A stretch of 64,000 nt of DNA. Origin: Leptospira montravelensis. Lineage in GTDB: Bacteria; Spirochaetota; Leptospiria; Leptospirales; Leptospiraceae. A program made the translations under genes and the position numbers. Each line of letters starts with the position of its first letter. Positions within the stretch are counted from its first letter, which is position 1. The notes under the pieces are model-generated. The model was not told where the DNA came from, did no database searches, and worked only from the letters and a program-made list of their open reading frames with translations. This document shows positions 17,493 to 26,832 of the stretch, piece by piece. The stretch spans positions 521,501 through 585,500 of the forward strand of contig NZ_RQFO01000016.1 of the NCBI RefSeq assembly GCF_004770045.1. The letters run 5' to 3'.

Positions 17493-18285
17493 TTTGCCCT
17501 TCAAATTCTGCCAGTAGATATTCATGCACAAGGCCATTTGTGGCAAGTAAACTCGGAGTCAAAATAGAAAAGTCATTCCCATCCATTGATGTGATTTTTC
17601 CATTTGCTTCCAACACTATCAAACCTGCCGCAGCCATGTCCCAAGGTTTTAATCCAAGTTCATAATAACCTTCAAACTTTCCTTCCGCTAACCAACATAA
17701 ATCGAGAGTTGCAGCACCTGTTCGTCTGATGCCACGCGATTTTTGCAAAATGGATTTATAATACTGCATTAGTGTTTCTAAAGATAAATTCCTATCATAA
17801 GGAAATCCTGTGACAAACAGTGAATCTTTTAGAGAACCAGTTTTGGAAACTTGGATAGGAGTTTTTTCGCGGAAAGCCCCTTGCCCTTTGATTGCATGAT
17901 AATAAGTATTAAGTTCTGGAAAAAAAACCATTCCCAGAAGTGGAGTCATAGTTTCGGTTTCTACAACACCAACAGAGATACCATAGAGAGGAAGACCATG
18001 TGTATAGTTGGTTGTACCATCCAATGGATCCACAACCCAAGTGTATCCTGAATTACCTTCTAACTTTCCACGTTCTTCCGAAAGAATCCCATCGGCTGGA
18101 TAATTCTTTTGGATTTCATCCAAAATCATAGACTCAGCTTTTAAATCTGCTTCTGTAACGAGATTGTACAAACCTTTTTCATCTACCTTCAGTCCAGATT
18201 CTTTGTGTTTTTGAATCAGGAATTCGGCAACAGTTGGAAGAAAATTTAAAAAATGGTAAGACCTATCCAGTAACTCAGATTGCAT
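17473..18285 (-). CDS. Inositol monophosphatase family protein
   Basis: 270 residues with the full lithium-sensitive phosphatase signature. The metal ligands lie in LSEERGKL (E70/E71) and VVDPLDGTTNYTHGLP (D86, D89), and the C-terminal motif is KPWDMAAAGLIVLEANG. The enzyme should cleave myo-inositol phosphate or a related sugar phosphate in the cytosol; the family also includes SuhB and PAP phosphatases, so substrate is open. It overlaps the upstream XpaC-like gene by one base (TAATG) and therefore belongs to the telA-xpaC transcript. Confidence 0.88.
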   Translation of the reverse strand: MQSELLDRSYHFLNFLPTVAEFLIQKHKESGLKVDEKGLYNLVTEADLKAESMILDEIQKNYPADGILSEERGKLEGNSGYTWVVDPLDGTTNYTHGLPLYGISVGVVETETMTPLLGMVFFPELNTYYHAIKGQGAFREKTPIQVSKTGSLKDSLFVTGFPYDRNLSLETLMQYYKSILQKSRGIRRTGAATLDLCWLAEGKFEGYYELGLKPWDMAAAGLIVLEANGKITSMDGNDFSILTPSLLATNGLVHEYLLAEFEGQINRVVY

Positions 18286-19154
18286 TAATACCCACCAAAT
18301 TCGATGTTTTTCTTCATCGCAGTGATCTCAACATCTAAATTTAGGGTTTCATCAGCCTTTAATTTATTTCTTACCTGTTCTGTTGTTTTAATTACTTCAC
18401 TAAGTAAAGAATTCAATTCCGTTTTTCTTTTTTCTGATTCCGGGGAATTACCTTCCAAACTAACTTTATTGTACTGATTTAAAATTTTGGAAACAGTCTC
18501 TGGAAAATAATTTAAAAATTGTTTCGCTTTGCGATAAGATAAAGGATCTTCCGCAAGTCGAACACGCAAATCCGATAAGGAATGTAAATATTCGCTACAC
18601 AGACTTTGTAATGATGAATCTGATAAAGATTTGGATTCTTTTTCTGTTTGAGCTCGAAATCCATCCAATTTATCCATTTGTGTTTTGTATTCAGTAAACT
18701 CGACTTTATCTTCAAATTTTTTCTTTAGTTCATTCCAGTTTTCCTTTGTTTTGTTAGCAGAAAAAAGAAAAGGAAAAAAACTAAATGGATAATGATGTTC
18801 TTTCCCTATAGTGGTTCGATATATAGCAATACCTAAAAAAATAACATGTAAAAATGCCATAAATACGTAAGAAAAAACAAGTAAAACTCGATCATCGCCA
18901 AACTTAGCTCCAAATCCAAAAAAACCAAGAGACAACAATGCTTGCAAATACATTGCCTCTAACGATTGTTTTGCGGAGTAAGAAGATTTATTTCGAGAAA
19001 GCCACATCACAAATGGATAAACCATTGCGCCAAGTGAAGAAATGAAAAATGGAAAAGGCAATAAAGCCATCGGATAAGTTAGGATTGTAGAGAGGTGGGC
19101 ACGCCTTGCCCACTTCTTTTCTTCTTGATTTTGTTCCAATTGCACTTCAGTCAT
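18285..19154 (-). CDS. Membrane protein with XpaC-like C-terminal region
   Basis: 289 residues. Residues 20-130 hold about four hydrophobic helices in a DUF4870-like arrangement (LSTILTYPMALLPFPFFISS, then AKQSLEAMYLQALLSLGFFG). The remaining part is a cytosolic helical domain that resembles XpaC, a family usually encoded next to telA. The telA gene ends one base upstream, which supports this. XpaC/TelA pairs are linked to toxic anion and envelope stress resistance, with poorly known mechanism. The C-terminal family call rests mainly on context. Confidence 0.65.
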   Translation of the reverse strand: MTEVQLEQNQEEKKWARRAHLSTILTYPMALLPFPFFISSLGAMVYPFVMWLSRNKSSYSAKQSLEAMYLQALLSLGFFGFGAKFGDDRVLLVFSYVFMAFLHVIFLGIAIYRTTIGKEHHYPFSFFPFLFSANKTKENWNELKKKFEDKVEFTEYKTQMDKLDGFRAQTEKESKSLSDSSLQSLCSEYLHSLSDLRVRLAEDPLSYRKAKQFLNYFPETVSKILNQYNKVSLEGNSPESEKRKTELNSLLSEVIKTTEQVRNKLKADETLNLDVEITAMKKNIEFGGY

Positions 19155-19155
19155 T

Positions 19156-20226
19156 CTATTTTGATTCCAATAGTTTTTGTTTGATATCTGATTCGATTTT
19201 AATCATTTCTTGTTCTGCAGATTTTCGTTTTTGACGACCTTCCTCTTGAATTTTCAAAGTTTCTGTAATCGTTTCAATTAACTGCCTGTTTACGGTTTTT
19301 AAGGTCTCAATTTCAATAATACCTTTTTCAGATTCTTTAGCAATTTCCACAGTTCCTGTTTTTAGCATTTCCGCATTCTTTTGGATTAAATCGTTAGTGG
19401 TTTTAGAAACTTCTTTTTGTGCTTCTAAAGCCTTTCTCTGGCGTAACAAACCTAATGCGATGACGATTTGGTTTTTCCAAAGAGGAATTGTGTTGAGAAT
19501 TGAACTTTGGATTTTTTCTACCAAAACTTGGTTGCCATTCTGTATTAGGCGAATCTGGGGACCGGTCTGAAGAGAAAGGATTCGAGTGAGTTTCAAATCG
19601 TGGATTTTTTTTTCAAATCGGTCCACCATTTGCACCATGTCTTGGTATTGTTGGGAGGCTAAGGTATCTCCCTGCGCTTTGGCTTTTTCCAACATTTCTG
19701 GCAAGATTTTGTCTCTTAACTCTTTCACTTTCTGATCGCCGGCTGCAATATACACTTGGATTTCCTTAAAATATTCCAAGTTTTTCTCATATAACGCCTG
19801 TAATAATGTTATGTCTTTTGTCAAGTTGGTACGTGCGGTATGTAACTCATCCACGATTTTTTCAACCTGTGATTGTAAGTCTTCAAATTTTGCCAAGAAT
19901 TTCCTTGAGGCATCAAAAAGACCACCAATCAAAGGAATTTTGGACAAAGTGTTCCCTTCTCCAGCGAAACTATCCAAATTTAAGTCTTTGATTTTGAACA
20001 ATAGGTTGTTTAGAAGTTCGCCGGCATAACCTGAATCTTTGGTTTTGATTTCTGAAAGAACTTTGTCCGCAAATTCAGAAACCTTCGCTTGCGCGGAGGA
20101 ACCGTAAGAGATAACATCGTTCGGATGATTGAGTTTTATTTGTCCAGTTAGTTCCTCAACTTTTTGTAAATCTTCCTTTGTAAGTTGAAGTTCCGGGTCA
20201 TTCGTTTTCAGTTCCAAAGAGTCCAT
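19156..20226 (-). CDS. TelA-like toxic anion resistance protein
   Basis: 356 residues, almost wholly helical and charged. The TelA family core is recognisable: LNNLLFKIKDLNLD, KIPLIGGLFDASRKFLAKFE (a conserved family hallmark), then KNLEYFKEIQVYIAAGDQKV, LTRILSLQTGPQIRLIQNGN, and IPLWKNQIVIALGLLRQRKA. Family members confer resistance to tellurite or antimicrobial agents in some bacteria and act in the cytoplasm near the membrane; the mechanism is unresolved. It is the first gene of the telA-xpaC-IMPase operon. The 192-base region upstream (to 20418) holds its promoter and that of the divergent recombinase-like gene. Confidence 0.86.
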   Translation of the reverse strand: MDSLELKTNDPELQLTKEDLQKVEELTGQIKLNHPNDVISYGSSAQAKVSEFADKVLSEIKTKDSGYAGELLNNLLFKIKDLNLDSFAGEGNTLSKIPLIGGLFDASRKFLAKFEDLQSQVEKIVDELHTARTNLTKDITLLQALYEKNLEYFKEIQVYIAAGDQKVKELRDKILPEMLEKAKAQGDTLASQQYQDMVQMVDRFEKKIHDLKLTRILSLQTGPQIRLIQNGNQVLVEKIQSSILNTIPLWKNQIVIALGLLRQRKALEAQKEVSKTTNDLIQKNAEMLKTGTVEIAKESEKGIIEIETLKTVNRQLIETITETLKIQEEGRQKRKSAEQEMIKIESDIKQKLLESK

Positions 20227-20418
20227 TCGTTTCTTTCCTTTTTCGTTTCTCCCAATGATAGGATCGTTTTTAGAATATGAATCAAGCAGAAAATGGGAAG
20301 GTGCAAAAACATGAACAAGTAAATTTATTTCTTCGGAATTTTTGATCCAAAACTGCGGTTTGGTGACAAATTGATTGCATAGATTGATATACCTGTTACA
20401 TTCCTTCGAGAAAAATTT

Positions 20419-21036
20419 ATGCTAAATAATAATTTAAAATTACCGGCCCTTCTCCCTCAAGTATTGACTGTTGATGTCATGACTCTTGATAACCAATTGA
20501 TTGACCAGTCTGAAGTCAGAACTCTATTGTTCCGGCTCCGTGATCGAAACTACCTGCACTACTTAATCATTAAGTTTCTAGTGTGTACGGGACTTTCCCT
20601 TCCAGAAATCATCCACCTCAAAATATCTGATTTCAATTCTGAGCGTAACCTCTTCAAATTAAAGAACGGTGGTCGTTTGCGCAGAAGGAAAATTTTTATA
20701 GAACCTAACTTGGCTTTGGAACTGTATCGATACTCCTCTGAATTCTCCCCGAGCGATTATCTTTTTCCTGGCCGCTATGGAAAGTTAAGGTCAAGGACCA
20801 TTCAGAAAATTCTAAAGAATGCAAGTAACTTGATCTCAAAAGAGATCCACATACCCTTTCTCCGTGATGTGATTGCTTTGGACCTTTTCAAAAAGGGATT
20901 TCCTGTTTGGGAAATTCAGGAGTTTTTGGGACATAGATCGACTCGTTCTACCAGACAAAGAATATTATTGCACATTCCTGTCGAAGAACGAACAGATCCG
21001 CGACTTTTTAATCGAAACAAAAACCAAGCAGCTTAA
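20419..21036 (+). CDS. Tyrosine-recombinase-like protein lacking the catalytic tyrosine
   Basis: 205 residues that match only the catalytic domain of XerC/D-type recombinases; the N-terminal core-binding domain is reduced to about 40 residues. The fold landmarks are present: CTGLSLPEIIHLKISDF, a basic beta hairpin (KLKNGGRLRRRKIFI), FLRDVIALDLFKKG and QEFLGHRSTRSTRQR. The active site is not intact. The first arginine is Ser60, the usual His before the second Arg is Pro146, and the nucleophilic tyrosine position holds Arg181. No tyrosine follows residue 120. Arg149 and His172 remain. It probably binds DNA without cutting, or is decaying. No mobile element surrounds it. Confidence 0.75.
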   Translation: MLNNNLKLPALLPQVLTVDVMTLDNQLIDQSEVRTLLFRLRDRNYLHYLIIKFLVCTGLSLPEIIHLKISDFNSERNLFKLKNGGRLRRRKIFIEPNLALELYRYSSEFSPSDYLFPGRYGKLRSRTIQKILKNASNLISKEIHIPFLRDVIALDLFKKGFPVWEIQEFLGHRSTRSTRQRILLHIPVEERTDPRLFNRNKNQAA

Positions 21037-21091
21037 AAATTTCTTGAACCTTTGGTGTTTTCAGAGATTCTAGTCTCCAAGTAGGCTCGCT

Positions 21092-21430
21092 TTGGAAATT
21101 AAGACCAAAAAAATCGGAAAGCACACACTCGTTCACCTTAACGGTCGTTTGGACATTACCCATTCGGATGAAGTGGAGGCCAAGTTGGCTGACGATGTGC
21201 AAAACGGCGAGGGAGATATCATCATCAACCTAGAGCTTATCTCTTATATTTCTTCCTCTGGTATTCGCATCTTTGTAGGGATGGTTCGGGAGTTAGACAA
21301 ACAAGGCAGAAAGTTAAAACTCTGTTGCATCACACCACCTGTGAAAAAGGTTTTTGATGTAGTGGAGCTTTTGGACTTGTTTGAAGTTTTTGAGACGGAA
21401 CAAGAAGCCGTTAATTCCCTTTCTAAATAA
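21092..21430 (+). CDS. STAS-domain anti-sigma factor antagonist
   Basis: 112 residues from a TTG start at 21092. It is a complete STAS domain: KIGKHTLVHLNGRLDITHSDEV, then NLELISYISSSGIRIFVGMV, where the central serine is the usual phosphorylation site, and KLCCITPPVKKVFDVVELL. Such proteins bind an anti-sigma kinase and are reset by a PP2C phosphatase of the SpoIIE type, such as the one encoded at 44300. No anti-sigma kinase gene is adjacent, so the partner is unknown. A fair chance of translational linkage to the recombinase-like gene exists (55 bases apart). Confidence 0.88.
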   Translation: MEIKTKKIGKHTLVHLNGRLDITHSDEVEAKLADDVQNGEGDIIINLELISYISSSGIRIFVGMVRELDKQGRKLKLCCITPPVKKVFDVVELLDLFEVFETEQEAVNSLSK

Positions 21431-21437
21431 AATCCAC

Positions 21438-22874
21438 GTGGCTTACGCCTCGTTTTTAATCATTTCCACCCTCTTTTTCTTCCAGGTTTGGATGAACTTG
21501 GACGTATTCCCGGTTGTCTGGCCTGACGAAGTACTCTTTTTTTCCCCGTCATTGTCTTTTGCAAAGAACGGACATTTACAAACCGAAGTTTTGAATGGAC
21601 TCATCCCCGGAATGGAATCCAAAACTTTATGGATGCCACCTTTATATTTCCTTTTTTCGGGGTTTACGTTAACGATTTTTCCTGAAACCCTAACGACCGT
21701 TCGTATTGCTAATGTAACCATCGTATATCTTACCGCTTTAGGTTTTTATTGGTTACTGAGAAGGGAATCGATCTCTCAATGGGCAAGTCAAATTGCATTT
21801 GCTAGTATCCTCTGGGAACCACTTCTTTTTCGTTTTGGAACTGCCGCGAGAATGGAAGGTTTAACTGCTTTTTTCTTTATCCTGAGTTTGTTGTTTGCAA
21901 CTAACAAAAATAAAACAAAACACTTTTATGTCTTTTTAGCAGGTGTTACACTATCATTCTCTTTTTTATCTCATCCAATTGGTGCATCTTTTGGGTTAGT
22001 CACACTTTTTTTAGTATGGAGAAACTTTGGTTATAAAACCCTTCCTTGGTTAATTCTTGGGGGAGTTCTTCCTATAGTTTGTTGGATGTATTATATCCAT
22101 CCTAATTGGGAATGGTTTGAAATCCAATTTGGCGCTCAAATTACTCGCAAAAGAAATCTTTTAGAAACTTTCACTTTAATCGACAAACTTAAAGTATTTT
22201 CCTTTGGATTCGGATTTCCCAAATTACGATTGATTCTTATCGCATTCGAACTCTCTGCACTCACTTATCTTTCCTATAAGTTATTTAAAACATTTGGAAA
22301 ACTGAATCAAAAATGGATACTGTTTTGGATTTGGATTCTTTCCGTCCTACTTGCTTTATACACCTCATCTGAAGGATGGTATGTTTTCCATATTCTATTC
22401 CCGCTAGCTTTCGGGATGGCTTTACTCTACGACTCAGCTGGTTCAAGTTCTAAGTTAGCATTCGTAGGGATTTTATTATCACTTTCGTCCTTATTATATA
22501 TAAATCATATTCATTGGTTTCAAACTGATTCCAAAAGAATTTTAGAATCACATTTCCAACATTTAGAAATGAGTTTGTCTCATTCAAAATCTGTTTATTT
22601 ACAAGCATTACCTGATCCCTACTTCCAATTACGAAAAAACCGACCTGATTTGCATCTCTTAGAATTTATTCCAGGCGAATTGGATATTCCTTCTGAAGCG
22701 TATATCAAAACGATCAAATCTCGAGATAGTTTTGTATTTTATGATGACCAACTCATCAATCATGTAATTAGCGAATATCTAAAAGAGTCTTCGTGGAATC
22801 GGGAAGAATGGGAAATACCTGTTCCGGGCAACCATTGGTTACATTATAAAACCATTGTTTATACAAAAAAATGA
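21438..22874 (+). CDS. Polytopic membrane protein, GT39/ArnT-like glycosyltransferase
   Basis: About 478 residues from a likely GTG at 21438; a TTG at 21381 would overlap the STAS gene. It has about ten membrane helices. The first periplasmic loop carries FPVVWPDEVLFFSPSLSFAK, and the Asp-Glu after the first helix is the catalytic acidic pair position of GT-C enzymes. WMPPLYFLFSGF and RMEGLTAFFFILSLLFATN are family-like too. The enzyme likely moves a sugar from a polyprenyl carrier onto an envelope acceptor at the outer face of the inner membrane. It overlaps the next gene by 4 bases. Confidence 0.72.
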   Translation: MAYASFLIISTLFFFQVWMNLDVFPVVWPDEVLFFSPSLSFAKNGHLQTEVLNGLIPGMESKTLWMPPLYFLFSGFTLTIFPETLTTVRIANVTIVYLTALGFYWLLRRESISQWASQIAFASILWEPLLFRFGTAARMEGLTAFFFILSLLFATNKNKTKHFYVFLAGVTLSFSFLSHPIGASFGLVTLFLVWRNFGYKTLPWLILGGVLPIVCWMYYIHPNWEWFEIQFGAQITRKRNLLETFTLIDKLKVFSFGFGFPKLRLILIAFELSALTYLSYKLFKTFGKLNQKWILFWIWILSVLLALYTSSEGWYVFHILFPLAFGMALLYDSAGSSSKLAFVGILLSLSSLLYINHIHWFQTDSKRILESHFQHLEMSLSHSKSVYLQALPDPYFQLRKNRPDLHLLEFIPGELDIPSEAYIKTIKSRDSFVFYDDQLINHVISEYLKESSWNREEWEIPVPGNHWLHYKTIVYTKK

Positions 22875-23521
22875 ACATCTTAGTTCTTAAAAAAAAATTT
22901 CAAATCTTTAACATATTCTTATTTTTTTTGATTGGATGTTATCATTCAAAACAACCTACAAATCAATATTTAACTCTACTCTCTGGAGTTCCAATGGAAC
23001 GTCGCATAACAATTGTTGGGGATTCTTTGGGACAATGGTCTGATGGATTCGGGCTAAAAACCAAACTTCCGCAAGGTTATAAAGTAACCGATATCTCGGT
23101 GGCTGGATACACAATTGAAGATTGGTTACAAAACAAAAGCCGCTTAAATGAAATTCCTACCGATCTTTGGCTCATTGAATTGGGAACTAATGATGCAATG
23201 GTTTATGGAACCAGTGGATTTGAGTCTAGAAACTCGGAGCTCATACAGTTTTTGGAATCTTCACAAATTTCCCAAGTCATACTAACTACAATTCCTTTAA
23301 CGAATATGGCCTCCATTCGAGAAACGATCCGAACTAATAACGAAACCATACGTAAATTGAAAGAAAATAGACCCAATTTAGACTATGTTGAAATGGAATC
23401 TATTTTTGAGTCCTACACTGGGGAAGTTCCCTTATACCCTGTTTCCGATCCCATTCACCCAAACCAAATTGGATATGAACTTATGGGAGAGGCGTATAAG
23501 AAAAAAATCTTAGGAATTTAA
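22871..23521 (+). CDS. SGNH/GDSL hydrolase lipoprotein
   Basis: 216 residues. The N-terminus is a lipoprotein signal ending FFLIGC. The hydrolase has all SGNH blocks: block [15 protein letters not shown] (catalytic Ser), the glycine block [10 protein letters not shown], block [13 protein letters not shown] (Asn), and block [12 protein letters not shown] with the Asp-His pair. It is probably a periplasmic or surface-anchored esterase, for example acting on acyl or acetyl groups of glycans, which would suit the coupled glycosyltransferase-like gene upstream (ATGA overlap). Its tail overlaps convergent coaX by 12 bases. Confidence 0.85.
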   Translation: MNILVLKKKFQIFNIFLFFLIGCYHSKQPTNQYLTLLSGVPMERRITIVGDSLGQWSDGFGLKTKLPQGYKVTDISVAGYTIEDWLQNKSRLNEIPTDLWLIELGTNDAMVYGTSGFESRNSELIQFLESSQISQVILTTIPLTNMASIRETIRTNNETIRKLKENRPNLDYVEMESIFESYTGEVPLYPVSDPIHPNQIGYELMGEAYKKKILGI

Positions 23522-24301
23522 ATCCGCCAAAATTTTTAATCCTTTTAAAGTCATCATCGGATCAATTTCGTCAAACACTTGGTTATGCGAAGCGTGGATG
23601 GTAGTGACAAGGCCACCGGTTCCCACCACAACGTAATCACCAGGATGTTCCTCTTTAATGGCTCTTACAATTTCTTTTAATAAACCAATCCAACCAAAGA
23701 AAAAACCAGCCTGAATTGACTCAACTGTTGAATCGCCTAACACTCTCTTAGGAGATCCAAAAACGATGGGTGGAAGTTGTGCTGTGTTCCTTGTTAAAGC
23801 ATCCATAGAAATTTTTAGCCCTGGTGCAATGACTCCTCCTACATATTCAGGTTTTTCACTGATTACGCAGAAAGTAGTTGCCGTTCCCAAGTCCACGAGA
23901 ATCGCTTTTTTTCCTGGGTAATTTTTGGCACAATAAGCAGCATTGACCAAACGATCTGCCCCAATTTCAAAAGGTCTAGGATAACTAATTCCAAAATTAA
24001 GTTTCATTTGGTAGTGAACACGAAGTGGATTGACACTGAACCAATCTTCTAACATTCGTTCCACGATTGGATTTAAGGAAGGTACAACACTTGAGTAGAT
24101 GGCTGTTTTTACGCGGTCTGCTTTTACATTTTCTTGGGTCAAAAAACCTTTTAAAAAAAGGCCTAACTCATCAGAGGTTCGGTCTCTTCTTGTCACAGTT
24201 CTTTTGTGAAAGTCAGGAGTTTCTTCTCCTTCACGGAACACTCCAAAGACAGTGTTTGTATTTCCTACATCGATAACTAATAATAAAGGTGATTCTGACA
24301 T
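23510..24301 (-). CDS. coaX: Type III pantothenate kinase
   Basis: 263 residues of the ASKHA-fold CoaX, which phosphorylates pantothenate in the first step of coenzyme A synthesis. Landmarks are the phosphate loop [13 protein letters not shown] at the N-terminus, [11 protein letters not shown], the second phosphate loop [14 protein letters not shown], and [20 protein letters not shown]. Length is standard. It starts directly after the birA stop, and birA-coaX is a known arrangement in bacteria, so the genes are cotranscribed. Confidence 0.95.
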   Translation of the reverse strand: MSESPLLLVIDVGNTNTVFGVFREGEETPDFHKRTVTRRDRTSDELGLFLKGFLTQENVKADRVKTAIYSSVVPSLNPIVERMLEDWFSVNPLRVHYQMKLNFGISYPRPFEIGADRLVNAAYCAKNYPGKKAILVDLGTATTFCVISEKPEYVGGVIAPGLKISMDALTRNTAQLPPIVFGSPKRVLGDSTVESIQAGFFFGWIGLLKEIVRAIKEEHPGDYVVVGTGGLVTTIHASHNQVFDEIDPMMTLKGLKILADLNS

Positions 24302-25057
24302 TTATATCATCCGAAATTTAGGTGAAGTATCCATGAGTTCAATCTTTTCACCGGTTTCGGTCATAATGAGAAGGAATCCTAATTCATCAATTCCCAAAAC
24401 ACGTCCCCGAACCATTCTCGATTGCCATTCGGTTTCAATCACTTTGTGTTTTAATAAGGAATGATCCTCAATCCACACTAAATCTTTTAAGATCTGTCCT
24501 TGGTCTAAAAGAGCAATGACGGATTGGTTGATGTATAAAACCAATAGATTTGCAAAACGTTCTAAAACTCCCTCTTCCAAAGACGTATCACATAAAAAAG
24601 TAGCCTTATCTTTCAAAACTTCTGGAACAGTTTTCCCAAAAAAATTAAGCCCAATTCCAATCACTACTTCGAAAATGCCGTTTGTAAAATCGGACTGAAC
24701 CAAAATCCCAGCCACTTTTTTGTCACCACGATAAATGTCATTGGGCCACTTGACTGTTGTATCTTCCTCTCGTTCAGGAAAAAAATGGAAGATTGTTTTT
24801 AGGACGGCAGAGGAAACAAAAATCGATAACAACGGAAGAGAAATTTCAGCAGCCGAAATCCGGATTTTTCCAGAAAAAATCAGTGGATCTTCGCCTAACG
24901 ATTGCCAAACATTTTGTCCACGACCCTTGCCTGCAGTTTGTTCTTCTGCAATCACCCACGAACCAAATGGAATGGAAACATCTCGAATCCATTCATTGGT
25001 TGAAGTAACAGTCGGAAGTTTGTGACCCAATTCCGACTTTAACAATCTATATTCCAT
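24302..25057 (-). CDS. birA: Biotin-[acetyl-CoA-carboxylase] ligase, short form
   Basis: I start at the ATG at 25057 (MEYRLLKSELGHKLPTVTST), giving 251 residues; an upstream start at 25138 adds 27 residues that overlap the divergent SDR's start. The biotin-binding motif GKGRGQNVWQS, the catalytic lysine region VKWPNDI and GIGLNF are present. There is no N-terminal helix-turn-helix, so it is the ligase-only class, which biotinylates carboxylases without repressing biotin genes. coaX follows directly. Confidence 0.92.
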   Translation of the reverse strand: MEYRLLKSELGHKLPTVTSTNEWIRDVSIPFGSWVIAEEQTAGKGRGQNVWQSLGEDPLIFSGKIRISAAEISLPLLSIFVSSAVLKTIFHFFPEREEDTTVKWPNDIYRGDKKVAGILVQSDFTNGIFEVVIGIGLNFFGKTVPEVLKDKATFLCDTSLEEGVLERFANLLVLYINQSVIALLDQGQILKDLVWIEDHSLLKHKVIETEWQSRMVRGRVLGIDELGFLLIMTETGEKIELMDTSPKFRMI

Positions 25058-25116
25058 GTGTCTATTTCTCGCTTGATTCGGATTGACGAAAGTAAAAAAA
25101 GCATTAGATTGAATAT

Positions 25117-25932
25117 ATGAAACTATCGGGAAATACAATACTTATCACTGGCTGCGGAATGGGAATCGGCGCTTTAACGGCAGAACGATTGGCAAAAGAA
25201 GGAAATGATATCATCGGTGTTGATGTAAAATTACCCCTATTAAAAGAGATTCAAAACAAAGTGGAATCGCTGGGAAGAAAATTCTATGGATACGCTTGTG
25301 ATCTTTCTAAAGAGTCAGAAATCGAATCTCTCATTAAACAAATTCAAAAGAAAAAACTGACTTTTCAAATTTTAATTAATAACGCTGGAATTGCCCCAAG
25401 CGGTTACTATGAAGGTAAAGATTTTTCTGTTTGGAACAAAGCCATTCAAATTAATGTGGCAGGACCAATGAAGTTGGTTTACCTGTCCTTGCCAATCCTA
25501 CGTGAACAAAAGGAAGCTGCCATCATCAATTTAGCAAGTATTGCTGGTAAATTTGGAACAGAAGGAACTGTAACTTATTCTGCAACAAAACATGCTATGG
25601 TAGGATTTTCCCAAGCCCTAAAAATGGAACTTTATGAATCACAAATCGGTGTTAGCTGGATTTGTCCAACAATGGTAAATACCAGAATGATCGACGGCGT
25701 AAAACCCTCTATTTTTACTCCTGTGATCGAACCATATCAAGTCGCCGAAGCCATTATCTCTGCCATTAAAAAAAATCCTGGCGAAGTATTGGTGCCATCC
25801 TATTTGCGAGCCTCGATCGTAATCCTTCCTGCCTTGTTTCCAAAATTTGCGCTCTGGTTGGCAGTGAAAACAAAAGCATCAAAAGGTTGGCTCATGGCAA
25901 ACAAGGGGCTTGAGAAAAATATTCCTGTTTAA
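25117..25932 (+). CDS. Short-chain dehydrogenase/reductase
   Basis: 271 residues of classical SDR: ILITGCGMGIGALTAERLAKEG, then GVDVKLP (an Asp at the end of the second strand favours NAD), INNAGIAPSGYYE, NLASIAGKFGTEG and the active-site YSATKHAMVGFSQAL. The substrate is unknown. It lies 12 bases before metF, so the two may share a transcript, although no functional link is evident. It is divergent from birA with a 59-base gap. Confidence 0.87.
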   Translation: MKLSGNTILITGCGMGIGALTAERLAKEGNDIIGVDVKLPLLKEIQNKVESLGRKFYGYACDLSKESEIESLIKQIQKKKLTFQILINNAGIAPSGYYEGKDFSVWNKAIQINVAGPMKLVYLSLPILREQKEAAIINLASIAGKFGTEGTVTYSATKHAMVGFSQALKMELYESQIGVSWICPTMVNTRMIDGVKPSIFTPVIEPYQVAEAIISAIKKNPGEVLVPSYLRASIVILPALFPKFALWLAVKTKASKGWLMANKGLEKNIPV

Positions 25933-25944
25933 AGGATAGGTTTT

Positions 25945-26832
25945 ATGCATATTTCTCAGGTTCTCGGCAAAAAACAAACTACGATCAGCTTCGAATTTTT
26001 TCCTCCAAAAAACCAGGAAGCCTCCGAAGATTTGTTCCGAAACATACAAGAATTATCCCAAATGAATCCTGCCTATGTAAGTGTAACTTATGGGGCAGGC
26101 GGATCTACGAGGGATCTAACACATGACCTAGTAGTTAAACTCCAAGAGGAAACGGGACTAACTATTGTTAGCCATCTTACCTGTGTTGGTTCTACTAAAG
26201 AAGAGATCCGAGAAATTCTGAAACGTTATGAAAAAAGTGGAATTCACAATATTATGGCACTTCGTGGTGATCCTCCGAAAGGACAAAACGATTTCCAAAA
26301 AACAGAAAACGGATTTGCATTTGCCGGCGAATTAGTTGGATTCATCAAAAAAGAATTTCCACAAATGGGGATTGGCGTTGCCGGATTTCCCGAAGGACAT
26401 CCATCCACACCAAATCGTTTAAAAGAAATTGAATATTTGAAGTGGAAAGTTGACCAAGGTGCTGATTACATTTGTACACAAATGTTTTTTAACAATAATC
26501 ACTTTTATGATTTTGTTGAGCGATGTGAAATTGCAGGTATCAAAGTTCCTATCATTGCTGGAATTATGCCAGTTACTTCCAGAAAAGGAATGGCAAGAAT
26601 GGCAGAATTATCTCTTGGAACAAATTTTCCTGCAAAATTATTAAAATCTCTAACACGTGCAGAAGACGATGTTTATGCGGAAAATGTTGGTATTCATTGG
26701 GCAACGGAACAAGTTAGAGATTTGTTAGATCACAAAATTGCAGGAATTCACATGTATACACTTAACAAATCTAAGGCGACTCGAAAAATATATGAGTCAC
26801 TCGGGATTCGAAATTTCGATAGCATTCATTGA
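25945..26832 (+). CDS. metF: Methylenetetrahydrofolate reductase
   Basis: 295 residues of the FAD-dependent TIM barrel that makes 5-methyltetrahydrofolate for methionine synthesis. Landmarks are SFEFFPPKNQEA (with the catalytic Glu), VTYGAGGSTRDLT, IMALRGDPPKGQ, GVAGFPEGHPSTPN and QMFFNNNHFYDF. ATG 25945 has AAAGGAT upstream. No SAM or other riboswitch is visible before it, and the preceding SDR leaves too little room. The last 36 bases overlap the convergent MORN gene. Confidence 0.95.
   Translation: MHISQVLGKKQTTISFEFFPPKNQEASEDLFRNIQELSQMNPAYVSVTYGAGGSTRDLTHDLVVKLQEETGLTIVSHLTCVGSTKEEIREILKRYEKSGIHNIMALRGDPPKGQNDFQKTENGFAFAGELVGFIKKEFPQMGIGVAGFPEGHPSTPNRLKEIEYLKWKVDQGADYICTQMFFNNNHFYDFVERCEIAGIKVPIIAGIMPVTSRKGMARMAELSLGTNFPAKLLKSLTRAEDDVYAENVGIHWATEQVRDLLDHKIAGIHMYTLNKSKATRKIYESLGIRNFDSIH

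Noticed and set aside
20419..21036. Integrase as a sign of prophage or genomic island
   Set aside because: The active site is broken, no tRNA, attachment repeats, phage genes or second recombinase is nearby, and both flanks are ordinary chromosomal genes.
25933..25944. SAM riboswitch before metF
   Set aside because: Only 12 bases separate metF from the preceding gene, too little for a riboswitch.
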